Shown here piece after piece: positions 1 through 11,370 of a stretch of DNA of 64,000 bases. The position numbers and the translations under genes were made by a program. The notes beneath the pieces were generated by a model. It had not been told where the DNA came from and ran no database searches. It was given only the letters and a program-made list of their open reading frames with translations. The stretch lies in contig NC_085851.1 of NCBI RefSeq assembly GCF_020906515.1, positions 2,976,001 to 3,040,000 on the forward strand, given 5' to 3'. Origin of the DNA: Vanrija pseudolonga. Its lineage: Eukaryota > Basidiomycota > Tremellomycetes > Trichosporonales > Trichosporonaceae. Numbering within the stretch: position 1 is the first letter of the stretch; each line of letters starts with the position of its first letter.

Positions 1-1294
1 GAGTGTCCCTCAACCCAGCTCCGCAGCCATTGCCAAGGCCATTCTGCCCTCTGACGATGCTGTTCTTGCGTGGAGCGACTTGTGGAACGAGGATCTTCGT
101 GACCGCGTCTCCCGACCGGCTTACACCAAGGCCGAGCTTGACACCCGTCGCTACAAGGTATGTCGCCGCTGTGGTTCGGGATTTGACCCTTCAGATGGCT
201 ACTCCTGGGTCTAAACTCCAGCCGACATCAAAGGATGATCGCATTCCCATCAACTTGTTGAAGAGGACCATCCAGTCGTCAGGACCGGATGGCGCTTCAT
301 CGGCATTCCACGGCTTCACGCTGCTGATCCCTAAGGGCTGGGCGATGGCCTTCCTGCCCTCTTTCTTATTCTGCCGAGCTCGTCACATTGGTCTGCAAGA
401 GCGTCGTGTCCAGTACCGGGAAGCAGGTGTCCCATCTTTCCCCGAACACTGGGGTGCGATTTGCGCGGCTGGCGCGGACTGGGAGCGGACACAAGCACAG
501 GAAGCACAAACACGTTGGCTGCGCAAGCCCCCGGGAAAGCGACCGCAGTACTCTGCATTGGGTACCCAGTACCCCTTCCGTCCAGAGTGGCCTGAGGTCC
601 TCACAGTAAGTGCCTCTTCGTCATCGAGTCGCTGACGTGTTCAGAGTGGCGCCGACGTCGCGGAGGAGTCGGCCATGAACGGGGAAGATGCGACCTGCCA
701 GCCATGGCTCTTCACATCAGCGCTGTCGTCCTTCCTCCCGAAGCTCCGTCTGGCAAGCGACCAGCCTGCATATCTCCTCAATCTAGTCAACACATTCCGT
801 CGTCGCCGCGGGATGGAGCCCTTCCCGGAGTTTGAAGCTACTCGACTGTTCAACAATGCCCTTGTTCACGTCGAAGTTAATGCGGTTGGGCGAGGGTCAC
901 CATCCGACATGGCAATCCTGTATGCCACGGATGCAGGGGAGCGTACCTCGTGGCTTCAAGCCCAGGAGCGCGACGCTGACCTCTATACCAACGTTCAACC
1001 GGACGACAGCACCAGCGCCTTGCAACTTGTGAGTTCCCTGCCTGAGTGATATGGGCTGACCAGTAGCTTGGGGAAACGGTCAAGCCGCAACATATCATCG
1101 GCTTTGTGACCTCTGGCAACATCTCATTGACGAGGGGTCACGGCCATGGCCTAGGAACAGTCTCCCTGGTCGGATACCTTGGCTTGTTGGACGCAGCATC
1201 GACCTCTCAAGCGCAGCCTGGTGTCGCCCTGGCTCAGACTCGTAACACAAACGGTACGATATACCGCCTAGCATCGGTCTCGCTTGTTCCATAG
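1..1294 (+). CDS. POP1: RNase P/MRP protein subunit Pop1, 3' part (5' end outside window)
   Basis: Pop1 is the large protein subunit shared by RNase P (tRNA 5' maturation) and RNase MRP (rRNA processing). Only the C-terminal part is here, open to the left edge. Exons are about 2-157, 195-605, 645-1028 and 1067-1294, all joined in phase 0. The POPLD domain is recognisable in exon 2 from PGSKLQPTSKDDRIPI and KGWAMAFLPSFLFCRARHIG. The family-typical C-terminus IIGFVTSGNISLTRGHGHG lies in the last exon, about 50 residues before the stop. The three introns are 37-39 nt. In the last one the CAG right after the branch site is followed by an in-frame TAG if used, so the acceptor must be the TAG three bases further on. 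ARP9 follows on the same strand 261 bp downstream. Confidence 0.93.
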
Positions 1295-1555
1295 ATCAAC
1301 AACATAGGACTCGTATGCATTGTACATATGTAGCAGCATCAAACAAGACTCTGCATGTATAAACAAGGGGTTGGTAGGTGCCATACTTAATTGCGTGCCT
1401 ATTGGGTGTGCACGCCTAAATTGAAATGAATGTTGGGATTGTCGCGTGTGTTGTCTCTCGCCTTTCGCGGCTCCTCGACGCCTCGCGCCTCACTCTGATC
1501 CTTGCAACTTGTTGTCAACAAACAATCCACTGGAAAGCAAAACATCGACTTGATC

Positions 1556-3416
1556 ATGAGTCACCACCCCGTCGTGATTCACGTCGACACCGACTACATC
1601 CGAGCAGCTCATGGCGTGGGCGACTTGTATACGCGCCCAACCCTGGTCAGTCGCGCCGACATTTCCTTTGTTGTTTCCCTCCACTGACACGTCCTCATCC
1701 ACAGACTGTGAAGGCTTGCTATGGCGTCCCATCTTCTTCTTCATCGAGCAAGAATGGAAACGGCGAGACAAGCGTCGTCGACTTGAATGGAGACACGTCC
1801 ATGGCCGAGCCTACAGCTGCATCGTCGGATTCTCGAAGCGAATGGCTTGTCGGAGAGCAGCTCGACAAGGCCTTGGCTGCCAACGGTGGGAACGACAAGA
1901 TCGAGGTCCGATGGCCCTTCCTGAGCGATTCCGAGCCCCAGGATTGGGAGGGACGCGAGTTTGTCCTGTGAGCAAGAGCTGCATCTGGCCAAACTTGATG
2001 CTAACGTCCCCAGGGTCCATGTCTACTCGCTGTTGAACATCAAGCCCAGCAACAACACGCATCCGCTTCTCCTTGTTCCCCCATCGAACCCATCAACACT
2101 GCCGCTGCCTGACCAGGCACTGTACTGCCAGATGGCGTTTGAGAACCTCAACGCTCCCATCTTCTCCCTCCTGCCGGCGCCTTTGGCGTCGCTGTACGCG
2201 CAGAATGCCGTCACGGGCGCTGTCCTCCATGTTGGACGCAAGTCCTCGGAAGTGGCCATCGTGACAGATTCTGTCGTGCGCTGGGAGTGCTCAACGTCTG
2301 TCGACATTGGAGAGGCCGATTGCGAAGAGTACCTCGAGAAGCTCTTGCTCAACGACAAGGTCCTCACCAACGAGCTCGCTACCGTCGCTGGTGTTTCGTC
2401 CTGGGAGCCTGGACAGAGGGAAAAGCTGGTCCGAGAAATCCGCGAGTTCATCTTTGCCGAGTGCACTGGTGACGATATTGAGGTCCCCGTCGCCAAGGGA
2501 GCTGCCAAGGCCGTTGTCGTCGCGGCAGTGCCCGAGACGGAGGACGAGGCCTTTGATGTTGCCAAGAAGTGAGTGCTTTGTTGATTCGTGTCCAAGACGG
2601 CGTTGACACAAACCAAGGCTCACTGCCGATGCTGTCCCCCAGCCGGCGGCTTCCAATTCGCACAAGTCCAAGAAGGCTCAGGCAGCGGCTGCTGCGGCTG
2701 CCGCCTCCAAGGCGTCGGCTGCTGCTGATGCTGCGGCAGCTGCCATCGCCAACGACTTTATTGCCGTGACCATTCCGTCCCTCCCCGACAAGGAGATTGC
2801 GGTTGGACCTGTCCGTCACCGTCTGTGTGAGCCTCTATTGCTGGGGAAGACGCCGGGCGGCGACACCGTCTGGGAGGCAGTGGGACGCGCAGTCGAGAGC
2901 TCGTCCTTGACGATCTTTGAGCGCCTCCAAATCTGGGACGGCATCGCGGTTGTGGGCGACATTGCCCGCTTCAAGTGTAAGTAGAGCTGTGGGAGATGTG
3001 GTGAATGTGGAGAGCGGGAAGCTAATCCGCCTCAGCTTTCCCTGTTGCTCTCGCAACCTATCTCTCTCCATTCCTGTTGAGCAGCACCGACTTGCCATCG
3101 GATTCCCAAGCCGACCGTGTCAGATTGCTGAGCATTCCGTGAGTCGTAAAATGAGGACAGCACGACAGTAGTTGCTGACTTTGCGCCAGTGAATACATTG
3201 CCAACTTCAAGGGAGCGACGTCCGAGGTGGCGCCGTTCTTGGGAGCGTCGATGGTTGCGAAGGTGAGTGTTGGACGGGGCCATTATGGATCAAAACAATG
3301 GAACTGACGGCCGCCAGGTTGCATTCAACGACACAGCCGGCAAGCATTATGTCAACAAGGTAGACTACAACTTGAGGGGGCCAGCAGCTATATACGGTGT
3401 CTGGCAGGAAGCATGA
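1556..3416 (+). CDS. ARP9: Actin-related protein Arp9 (SWI/SNF-RSC remodeller subunit)
   Basis: Seven exons (1556-1645, 1705-1967, 2014-2568, 2618-2976, 3036-3138, 3190-3262, 3318-3416) give 513 aa, somewhat longer than yeast Arp9. Arp9 is a nuclear, catalytically inactive actin fold that pairs with Arp7 on the HSA helix of SWI/SNF and RSC ATPases. Actin-like features seen are the N-terminal HVDTDYIRAAHGVGDLYTRP, the central VGRKSSEVAIVTDSVVRWE and the C-terminal FLGASMVAKVAFNDTAGKHY. The C-terminal pattern is the fungal Arp9 type rather than actin's ATP-site sequence. An Ala/Ser/Lys-rich low-complexity insert follows the fourth exon junction. Intron 3 appears to use an AAG acceptor at 2615-2617. 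The gene sits in tandem between POP1 and HCS1 with a gap of only 176 bp after it. An Arp4-like assignment is less likely. Confidence 0.85.
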
Positions 3417-3592
3417 GGTTGGGAAACGTGGTAGCAGTAGACAGAATGCAAGATGGTTTTGCTTCGCCAAAGTCAATGTTTGTTGGTTGGGTGCGAGTTT
3501 CGGACCCGGTGGAGGTGGGTTCGATTCAACTGATCCACTTGGTCATCCTCGATCATTGTCGACAACTTCCAACTCAGTCTCGTTCAATCAAC

Positions 3593-6352
3593 ATGGCGGC
3601 TCCTGGTCTTCTCCAACCGCAGCAGCCATCCAGGGAGGACCTGAAAGAGTTCATCTCTCGCCACCAGGTGCTTTTGCAGCAAGAACGGGACGAAGAAGAG
3701 GAGCAAACTCGGCTCCTCAATTCCAACTGCAGCCCTAAGCTTCTCGAACAGCGAGGGCTCTCGCTCGGTGGCCTCGGTGTCGCGTCCATTAGCGTTGGTC
3801 TGGGCGGAAAGAGGTGAGATACGGTGATGGTGAATCCTGCTGACCCACCAGTTTGATTGAGCTGTGTCGCCCCCTCGCATACCATGTCAACACTGCCCTG
3901 CCGCCGCACTCGTTCCGGAGCGGAGACCCCGTCCGGATCGAAGAGCATGTCGCCACCTCTGGAGGCAAGAGCAAGTCCAAGGCGAAGAGCGATGAGTCAG
4001 TCGGGCTGGAAGGGGTGGTATCCAAAGTAGGTGCCGACATCTTGGCGGTGGACAGCACGCTGACGTCCGACAGGTGACCCCCGAACGGGTCGTCGTCGCC
4101 GTCAGCGAAGGCAAGGATGTAGACCTGCCCGAGAGGCTAAGATTGTGCGTCATGCTGGATTCAGCCGCCTAACAGTGCCCAGGTTGAAGCTCGCCAACTC
4201 AGCAACCTTTGACCGCATGTCGCGTACCCTCAAGCACTTGGAGCGCATCATCCTGCCCGAGGAGGCTGTTGGCGGGGACAACAGCGCTGCCGACACCAAG
4301 GTGCCGACGAACGCCAACATCCCTCTGATCCAATCTTTGCTGGGCATGCAGCAACCTACCTGGAGCGACCACGTTCCACGGCCAATCTCGGCACTGCCAG
4401 AGGACGACCCTGCCATACGCTGGTTTGGTGACCGGCTGAACAATAGTCAGAAGGAGGCGATCGATTTCTGTCTTCGAGCGGACCAGGTTGCGTGCATTCA
4501 TGGGCCTCCGGGGGTAAGCTGCGATACAAGGAGCTGAAGCTGACAGGGCAGACGGGAAAGACGCATACCCTCGTCGAGCTCATCTTTCAGCTCCTTGCTC
4601 GGCCGGCAGCAGAGGGTACCACGCAGCCACCACGCATCCTGGTGACTACCCCGTCCAACTTGGCACTCGATAACCTGCTCCTTCGCCTTCACGCCTTGTC
4701 TCAGCAAGCCCCGTACTCGACTCTCCTACCACCAGGTTCTATTCTGCGTCTCGGCCACCCGACTCGCGTCCACCGCGACCTCCTACATGAGACTCTTGAC
4801 TGGCGGGCTACGAATAGCGATGGCGGAGAGCTCGTTCGCGACATTGGCAAGGAGATCAACGGCCACTTGGGCGACCTGGGGAGGAAGCGTGGTGAGAAGG
4901 GTGCTGTCAAGGGACGAGAGCGTGGCAAGAAGTGGGAGGAGGTGCGCGAGCTCCGAAAAGAGTGAGTGGGCGCGGCGACGCCGGATGCTGAACCAGTCCA
5001 GGTATCGCCAGCGCGAGGCCAAAGTCGTCACGAACGTAGTGAGGTCGGCTCGGGTCGTTCTTGCAACCTGCCACACGGCGGGAGCCAAGCAGCTCAACAA
5101 CTTGGCGTTTGATATCGCCATCGTGGATGAAGCTACACAGGCAATCGAGGCGGTCTGCTGGGTGCCTATTCTCAAGGCGAAGAAGCTCATTCTCGCTGGT
5201 GATCCTCAGCAGGTGCGTGACGTTTCAAGCGGACAACGTTCGCTGACTTGGACAGCTTCCTCCGACTATTCTGGCAAAGCCTGAGAATGCGTCAAAGACG
5301 AAGAAGGCTCAACAGAGCAATGGCAAGGCCGGGGCAGCGGGAGGCGCGACTTCCAAGGAGGCCGAGGTTCAGTCAAAGTCGGATGCTGAAGCCACGGCCT
5401 CTCAAGCGGATGCCCCGGTGCCCAAGGACGACAAGAATGTCAAGGGGCAAACACGTCTGCGCCCCCCTCGAACCCTTGAAACCACTCTGTTTGATCGACT
5501 TGAGAGGCTCTACGGGGCTGGAATCAAGAAGGTCCTCAAGGTGCAATATCGGTGAGCAGCCCATCGCGTGAGAGGCGGCTGACATCCCATCAGTATGAAC
5601 AAGAACATTGCTGCCTTCCCAGCGACCACGCTGTACAACGACGAACTATTCTCAGACCCATCCGTCGCCGACCACACCCTTCTGGATCTCCCCACGATTG
5701 TCAACCCATCGAGTGAAGACTCACAGGATTTATTGAGTCACACTGTCGTCTTCTTCGACACCGCCGGGTGCGAGTTCTTTGAGCGCACGGACGGGGACTC
5801 GAAGGGCTCGATCGGTGAGGGAAGCAAGAGCAATGATAATGAGGCTACGATTGTGGCGAAGTGGGCACGCAAGCTGGTAAGTGGCGGTTCTCACCCCGAC
5901 ATTTTCTCACCATCCAGGTGGCATCCGGCGTCCCACCGTCTGAAGTGGGCATCGTCACACCATACCAGGCGCAGGTGTCGCTCATCTCATCTGCATTGCA
6001 AGAGGAGTTCCCCGATATGACGATTGGAAGTGTCGACGGTCTGCAAGGCCAGGAACGTGATGTGAGTTTGCGGAAAGAGCGACATGTCGCTGACAGCAAG
6101 GCAATCATTCTCAGTCTGGTGCGTTCCAATGACACTGGGGACATTGGATTCCTTGGAGAGTACCGTCGACTCAATGTCGCAATGACACGACCTCGTCGTC
6201 AGCTGGTGAGAGAATGGTGTGAGACTAGGACTGACAGCCAGTGTGTCGTTGGAGACTCAGATACCGTGAGCAAGGGAAGCTTGTACCTGAAGAAGTGGAT
6301 GGCGTGGCTAGAAGACAACGGCGATGTTCGCTACGCCGGCGACGAGGTCTGA
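3593..6352 (+). CDS. HCS1: SF1B DNA/RNA helicase Hcs1 (IGHMBP2/SMUBP-2 family)
   Basis: Eleven exons (3593-3813, 3852-4026, 4074-4144, 4183-4513, 4552-4961, 5002-5212, 5256-5551, 5594-5876, 5918-6061, 6101-6205, 6242-6352) give 785 aa. The family is the 5'-3' UPF1-like helicase known in yeast as DNA polymerase alpha-associated helicase A. Motifs in order: the N-terminal LLEQRGLSLGGL beta-barrel start; motif I GPPGTGKT; motif II DEATQAIE; motif III GDPQQ followed by LPPTI; motif IV region KVLKVQYRMNKNI; motif V GSVDGLQGQERD; motif VI RRLNVAMTRPRRQL. The Walker A is interrupted by an intron between GPPG and TGKT. A Lys/Ala/Ser-rich insert of roughly 55 residues separates LPPTI from TLFDRL. No R3H or zinc-finger tail is present, as expected for fungal members. 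Confidence 0.92.
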
Positions 6353-6426
6353 TGAACAAGTGTCGCATAGCATATTCCATACACCTAGCAGCATATTGAT
6401 ACAAAGCATTTGGATCATCTATACGT

Positions 6427-8607
6427 CTATACGGCCGACTCAGTGCGCTTCTCACGATCCGCCTCGACGTGTTCCCCGGCGTGAGGACCATATTCTGGCT
6501 CAAGGGCCTCTTGGTCCCTAGGCTGTGGCACCTTGGCCACGTTGTTGGCATCTCGCGGTGCCGAGGGCGCGTACTTGGAGTTTCTTCGAAGGACGTAGCC
6601 GTAGCGATGAAATAGGAACGGCATCGGCGTGCATGACAGAGAGAGGAAGGCGACGACTGGGGAGATTAGTGTGAATGTTGGCGACCCGAGTACTCACGAG
6701 TTCCTGCCCAGTGGAGGCCGAGGTTCTTGTACATGTAGGTTGTGAAGAGGGGGAACACGGCGGCGAAGATGGCTCTGAGGACAGCGGCCGAGGCGAGTGC
6801 TGAAGCAGCGTAGAGCTCGTACGCGTCGATGAGATACAGTGTCATTGATGAAAAGATGAGGAGGAACCCCGTTCCGAAGGGGACAGAGGCGATGATTGGC
6901 ACGATCCAGGGTACGTTTGGGGTTGATGTCCATGCGAACCAGAAGAGGCCGACAGGGAGGAGGACGGCACCGATACATGCGGCGGGGAGGCGGGCCTCGG
7001 GTGCGACTTTCTCACCTCTGGCAGCGGCGTTGGCAACGGCACGGTTGTAGAACTTGGGGAAGAGCGGCGTGAGGGAGTTGCCGATGATGAGGCCGACGCC
7101 CATGCCCGTGAAGGCGAGGCCGGAGACGCCGACTGGGCGGTGTTAGCTTGAGCACTGAGTAACACTCACGAGACCAGCCGCGGTACTGCCGAAACACGAT
7201 GGGGAATACCGCGAAGAAGAGATACAGCGTCGCGTAGACGATTGCGCCGTAGATTCCAAGCGAGAACACGATGAGCTCGCGCACGATGAGCTGGAACGGG
7301 CGGCTCATGTTGACCTTGAACACCTCTGCGCGGGCCAGCTTGACCTTATCGAACTTGGCGATAAAGTGTTCGCCTGTGCCGGCGTCGTCGGCCTCTTGCT
7401 GGAGGCGCTTGGCCTTGCGGCGCAGCAGTGTCGGGGCGTATGTTTCGGGGACGAGGAAGAAGGTGAGTATGAGCATTACACTGGGGTTTTATGGTCAGCA
7501 CTGGCGTGCGTGTGTGTATGGGGGTGTCGCCACACGTACAGGGAGAAGAAGAACTGGACCCAGAAGACCCAGCGGAAGCCCTTGTACTGTGCCACGAAGC
7601 CGCCAACAATGGGGCCGAACACTGGCCCTAGGAAGGGGGCGAGGGAGAAGAGCGTCGTGGCCAATGCACGCTCGTGGCTGTAGAGTGTTAGCGGAAGGCC
7701 CCAGTGTGGCAGGCAGCGGATGGACGCACCTCGCCCACATGTCGCTGATTTGGGCGCCGGCATTGGTGATGGGCGACGAGCCGAATGTGCCAGCGAGCAG
7801 ACGCGCAATGAGGAGCGTCTCAATGTTCTGCGAGACGGCGCAGACGAGGTTGAAGACGCAGAACAAGGGGTACGACATTGCGAACGCGGCGGTCCGGCCG
7901 TAGATCTCTGACAGTGGCGCCCAGATGAGTGGTCCGACGCCAAAGCCTGAGTGAGTCAGAGGTGGTTAGTAAAGCGTAAAGCGTCAAAGCGCACGCCGCC
8001 ACGCACCAAGGACGTAGAGGCTCAGGCCGACGATGCCGACCTCGGTCGAGACGTGGAAGCGCCGCTCGACATCCCCCAGCGTGGAGGCGTAAGCCGACGA
8101 GCAGAACGCGATGCACAGCGTCGAGACGGCCACGACCGCGGTCACGCCCCACCGGTACGCCGACGACCAGTTGTACGGGTTTGCTCGCTCGCCGGGGAGA
8201 AAGTCGACGAGGTACGGGTCGTCGAGCGTCCCGGAGCCGGGGTAGGGGTTCGGGTGCCGGTCGTCGTCTGAATCTTGAGATGATGCGGGGCCGTCCCGGC
8301 GCGGCGAGAGGATGCGCGCGAGCGGCGCAGCGGGCGACACGCCCTCGAGCGACCGGTATCGCGTTATTTGGATGCCGGGGGGAGGGAGGGGCGGCTTTGA
8401 CCCGCCGCCTTCGGAACTGCAGCTTGCCGTGGCGGATTCGCTGCTCAGGCTTTGGGGTCGCCGATCGGGGTGGGTCTGGGTTGTGGGCGCGACGGCGGTG
8501 CCGGCCATCGATAGCGTCGTCGGCGGCGACGACGATGACAGCGGCTGGAGTGTCGGCATCTTGCTGCTGCTCCTGCTGCTCTGTGGGACAATGAGTAATA
8601 GACACAT
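6427..8607 (-). CDS. MFS drug:H+ antiporter (DHA1-type, 12 TM)
   Basis: Major facilitator superfamily exporter, probably plasma membrane. About six exons. A cytosolic N-terminus of roughly 130 residues rich in Ser/Pro/Gly precedes TM1. Seen motifs are the DHA1 entry sequence NPYNWSSAYRW, the motif-A-like APLSEIYGR after TM2, and GTFGSSPITNAGAQISDMW across TM4-5 (motif C-like). The central loop is RRKAKRLQQEAD. The second half begins RPFQLIVRELIVFSLGIYGA, and a short basic tail follows TM12. This matches the fungal polyamine/multidrug TPO/FLR-like group; the substrate cannot be told. The start is uncertain: the ATG at 8607 is in frame, but a second Met 16 codons later is equally plausible. PDE1 lies upstream on the same strand, and nothing suggests a metabolite cluster. 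Confidence 0.88.
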
Positions 8608-8995
8608 TGCGGCACGCCTTGCAGATTATCAACGACCCCGACGGGTGAGTTTGATGGGTCGGACGAAGCCGATCACTCGGAACGAACTCCAAAAAGTCAA
8701 TCACGCTACAAGCGCCGGCAATCACATAATCTCGCGATCGTGGACGCCGCATTTCGGTCTGATCCTTCACCAACCGAACATATGCTTACAAAGGTTCATG
8801 TTCATGACTGCAGCCATTTGTGTCACCACACCGGCATGCCATTGCACCGGGTTGATAACCTCAGCCTGCTGAGCAACTCGCCAGTCGTTCAAGTCACATG
8901 GAAACACTGCTGATACACTTGCGGTGACCTGTCGCACCCACCCTTCAACAACTTCTTATCTATTATCGGCTCAACCGGCCCCTCCATCATCGGCC
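8608..8995. other. Intergenic: MFS promoter and PDE1 3' end
   Basis: 388 bp between the MFS start and the PDE1 stop. I see no convincing coding frame, RNA gene or repeat here. Confidence 0.6.
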
Positions 8996-10765
8996 TCATA
9001 TCACTGTGGAATTAGTACTGACACAGCCCAACACACACCCGCACTTACACAGACGATCTCCTGGGGATACAATGTGAAACTCGACGCCAAGATTGTGAAT
9101 CTCGGTGAGGGCCAGCAGCTCCTTGTGAACGAGTTCGCGGGATGTGAGACCCGTCGGGTGCGGAACGAGGTACTCTTTTATGTGCGTCACGTACACGTGA
9201 AGTCCCTCCAGAGGCCGGCTGTTTAAACGTCAGCAGCGGTCAAGTGACTGGGTACTCACGGCCCCTTTGGAAGGAAGGACGCCATTGTCTGCAACTCGTG
9301 CAGAATGCCTGGCGGCGACAGGTGGCCATACATGAGGGCGGCTGGGCGGGATGAATCGTACGAGCACTCGATCTGCTCGCGGTCAGCCGCTGGCACTTGA
9401 GCCTGGGTGACTCACAAAGATCGACGACAGTCGCCCTTGGGCAAAACTCTGGGCAGCCCGTCGCCAGATGGCGGTATTGAGCTCATGCGCAAGTTCGCCG
9501 TTTTTCTTATCGATATGTTCCTCGGACGGCGCTCTCCAAGCGCTCTCCACGTCTCCGAAGAAGAGGAACTCGCTTCCCGATGAAGCCCCACCGACGCCGT
9601 CCCCGGTGACACTCTCCTCGTCGGGTGGTGTGGATAACTTGCTCTGGCTGGCACTGGCCGACGCCGAACCTTGTGGCTCGGTGGAGAGGAGAGATGGGTC
9701 GTATCGAACAAAGACGGCGGATGACGGGTAGGCTCCTTGCGAAGTGCACCCGTGTGACGTGGGGAACAGCAGAGTGCTGACTGGCAACGTCCAGTGCAGC
9801 TGGCTATGATCTTTGCTCACGTCCAGCCTGAATGGGTTAGTGATAAGACATTGTGCCCATCAGTTCAGTCGGAGCTTACGTTGAGAACATAGGCCCAACA
9901 CCGGTCAGGTCCTCCTCGACTCTTCTACGCTTGCGTTTGCCGCCGTTGCTAGGATCTTGCTCTAACGCCCAAGTGGACAATTCTGGCCATAGTCCGCCTC
10001 CGTACGCCCCGGCGAGCTTATCGAGTGTCTCTCGTCGTGCGTACACTGGGATACGCCGAGGAGGGCAAATGTCGATCGGCGGCGTCGTCCCCGAGGACGG
10101 AGTATGGGCGTGTCCACTCGGATACGGTTCGCGGATTCGAGGTGGAACAGAGCCAGACATCATGATGAGCGAGGCCGCATGATCGAGATGGGCATGGGTG
10201 ATGAGGTAGCACCTGTCACATTGGTCAGCACGCCATGCGACTCGGTCAACTCACGTGAGGAAGGAGAAGATGTACGCTGCCTGTAGAACTGGCGTCGTAT
10301 GTGTCTCGGGGAAGACAACAGTAGGAAACAGGCTCGTAGGAGATTGTGTCTTGAGCAGGTTGGCCAGAGCTCCGATGCCCGAACCTGGAGGGAGGATGGT
10401 CAGTCACACGCAGAGCAGTAGCCGAGGTGAACACCAAACATACCGCCTTCCAACGCGAGGACTCCATCTTCCCACCGGCTCTTCAGAGGCTTGACCAGGT
10501 AGCTATGATCGTCAGCAACCGCCCTTCCTTTTAGTACGCAGCCAACTCACCCAGAGCAGTCTGTCTCCAGGGGACCTCCCCCACATCCGAGAATAACCAT
10601 CTCAAATGCAGGCTCCCTACTTGGGCCCGGACTTGACATGTTGACATTCGCCGTGATTGAATGTGATGTGGTCGAGCTCCCCAAAGACGACGATGTTGGT
10701 GGGGCTAGAGATGAGATGTCTTTGGTGCTGGACGCGTTGGCCGCTCGCCTTGTCCTTGCAGGCAT
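8996..10765 (-). CDS. PDE1: Class II (low-affinity) 3',5'-cyclic-AMP phosphodiesterase
   Basis: Metallo-beta-lactamase-fold phosphodiesterase that hydrolyses cAMP to AMP and so damps PKA signalling. From the start at 10765 about 55 residues precede VILGCGGGPLETDCSG, which continues after an intron into DGVLALEGGSGIGALANLL. The metal-binding signature is YLITHAHLDHAASL (HxHxDH), and later come LFPTSHG and a C-terminal VYVTHIKEYLVPH with LGVEFHIVSPGDRL. These are the conserved blocks of PDEase_II in order. A Ser/Gly-rich loop sits between the last two blocks. The last intron, about 45 nt near 9008-9055, has donor GTAAGT, a TACTAAT branch site and a CAG acceptor. It is a multiple of three and stop-free, so unspliced reading also stays open. 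Splicing gives a C-terminus ending GDRLLI. Confidence 0.92.
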
Positions 10766-11267
10766 TGGAGGCCCGGCTTTTGACGATGGAGACCGTGCTC
10801 GAGCTTTGTGATGCGATGCGTGTTTGGTGTGAACTTTGGATCAAGACGCGAGCGATGCTGTGCGATTGTGGTCTAGCGTGTTAGGGGTGTGTGATATGAT
10901 GCGTCAGGCGTGGGGGAAGGAGAGGTTGTGTTGTGGTCCGAGTGGTCACGCCCCTGTTCAGTGAGTGACCAGTGGACCGTGGACTGTGTCGCTGGGTCGA
11001 GATGTAATGGCGCGCCTGCCTTGTGACAGAAGGAGAAGCAAGATGATGATGGTGAATGGGATGCGCCGTGTCGATCCTTTGTTTGTCGATCAAACGGAAG
11101 CTGGCGGAGGCGGCGGCGGCGGCTCGGCTGGCTGTATGGATGGATGGGGTAGGGGGGGATGAGCAGCACAGGAGTGCCAGTGCAGGGGTTGCTGCAGGTG
11201 ACCCAGCTGTCGTCATATGCGAGCGAACGAGCCAAGCAAGCACGAGCACGACTGTTGCGACATGAAT

Positions 11268-11370
11268 GGGTGGGTGGGTGAGTGGGGGTGGTGGGGTCAT
11301 TGCTCGGGGAAGCGAAGGCGGTCGCGGGCAGGCAGGCAGGTAGGCGGGCGGGCGGGCGGCGGCGGCGGCA
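11268..11370 (+). repeat. G-rich tract and GGCA/GGCG/CGG microsatellite
   Basis: From 11268 to 11296 there are five runs of three to five G separated by 1-5 bases, a match to an intramolecular G-quadruplex pattern. From about 11326 to 11370 the DNA becomes degenerate GGCA, then GGCG, then CGG repeats. It lies about 500 bp upstream of the PDE1 start. Confidence 0.75.

Noticed and set aside
7820-8773. 317-codon minus-strand Arg/Pro-rich frame
   Set aside because: Overlaps the MFS exporter in another frame; the MFS frame carries the motifs and membrane segments.
6427-10765. MFS exporter plus PDE1 as part of a secondary-metabolite cluster
   Set aside because: No synthase, P450 or tailoring enzymes nearby; neighbours are housekeeping genes.
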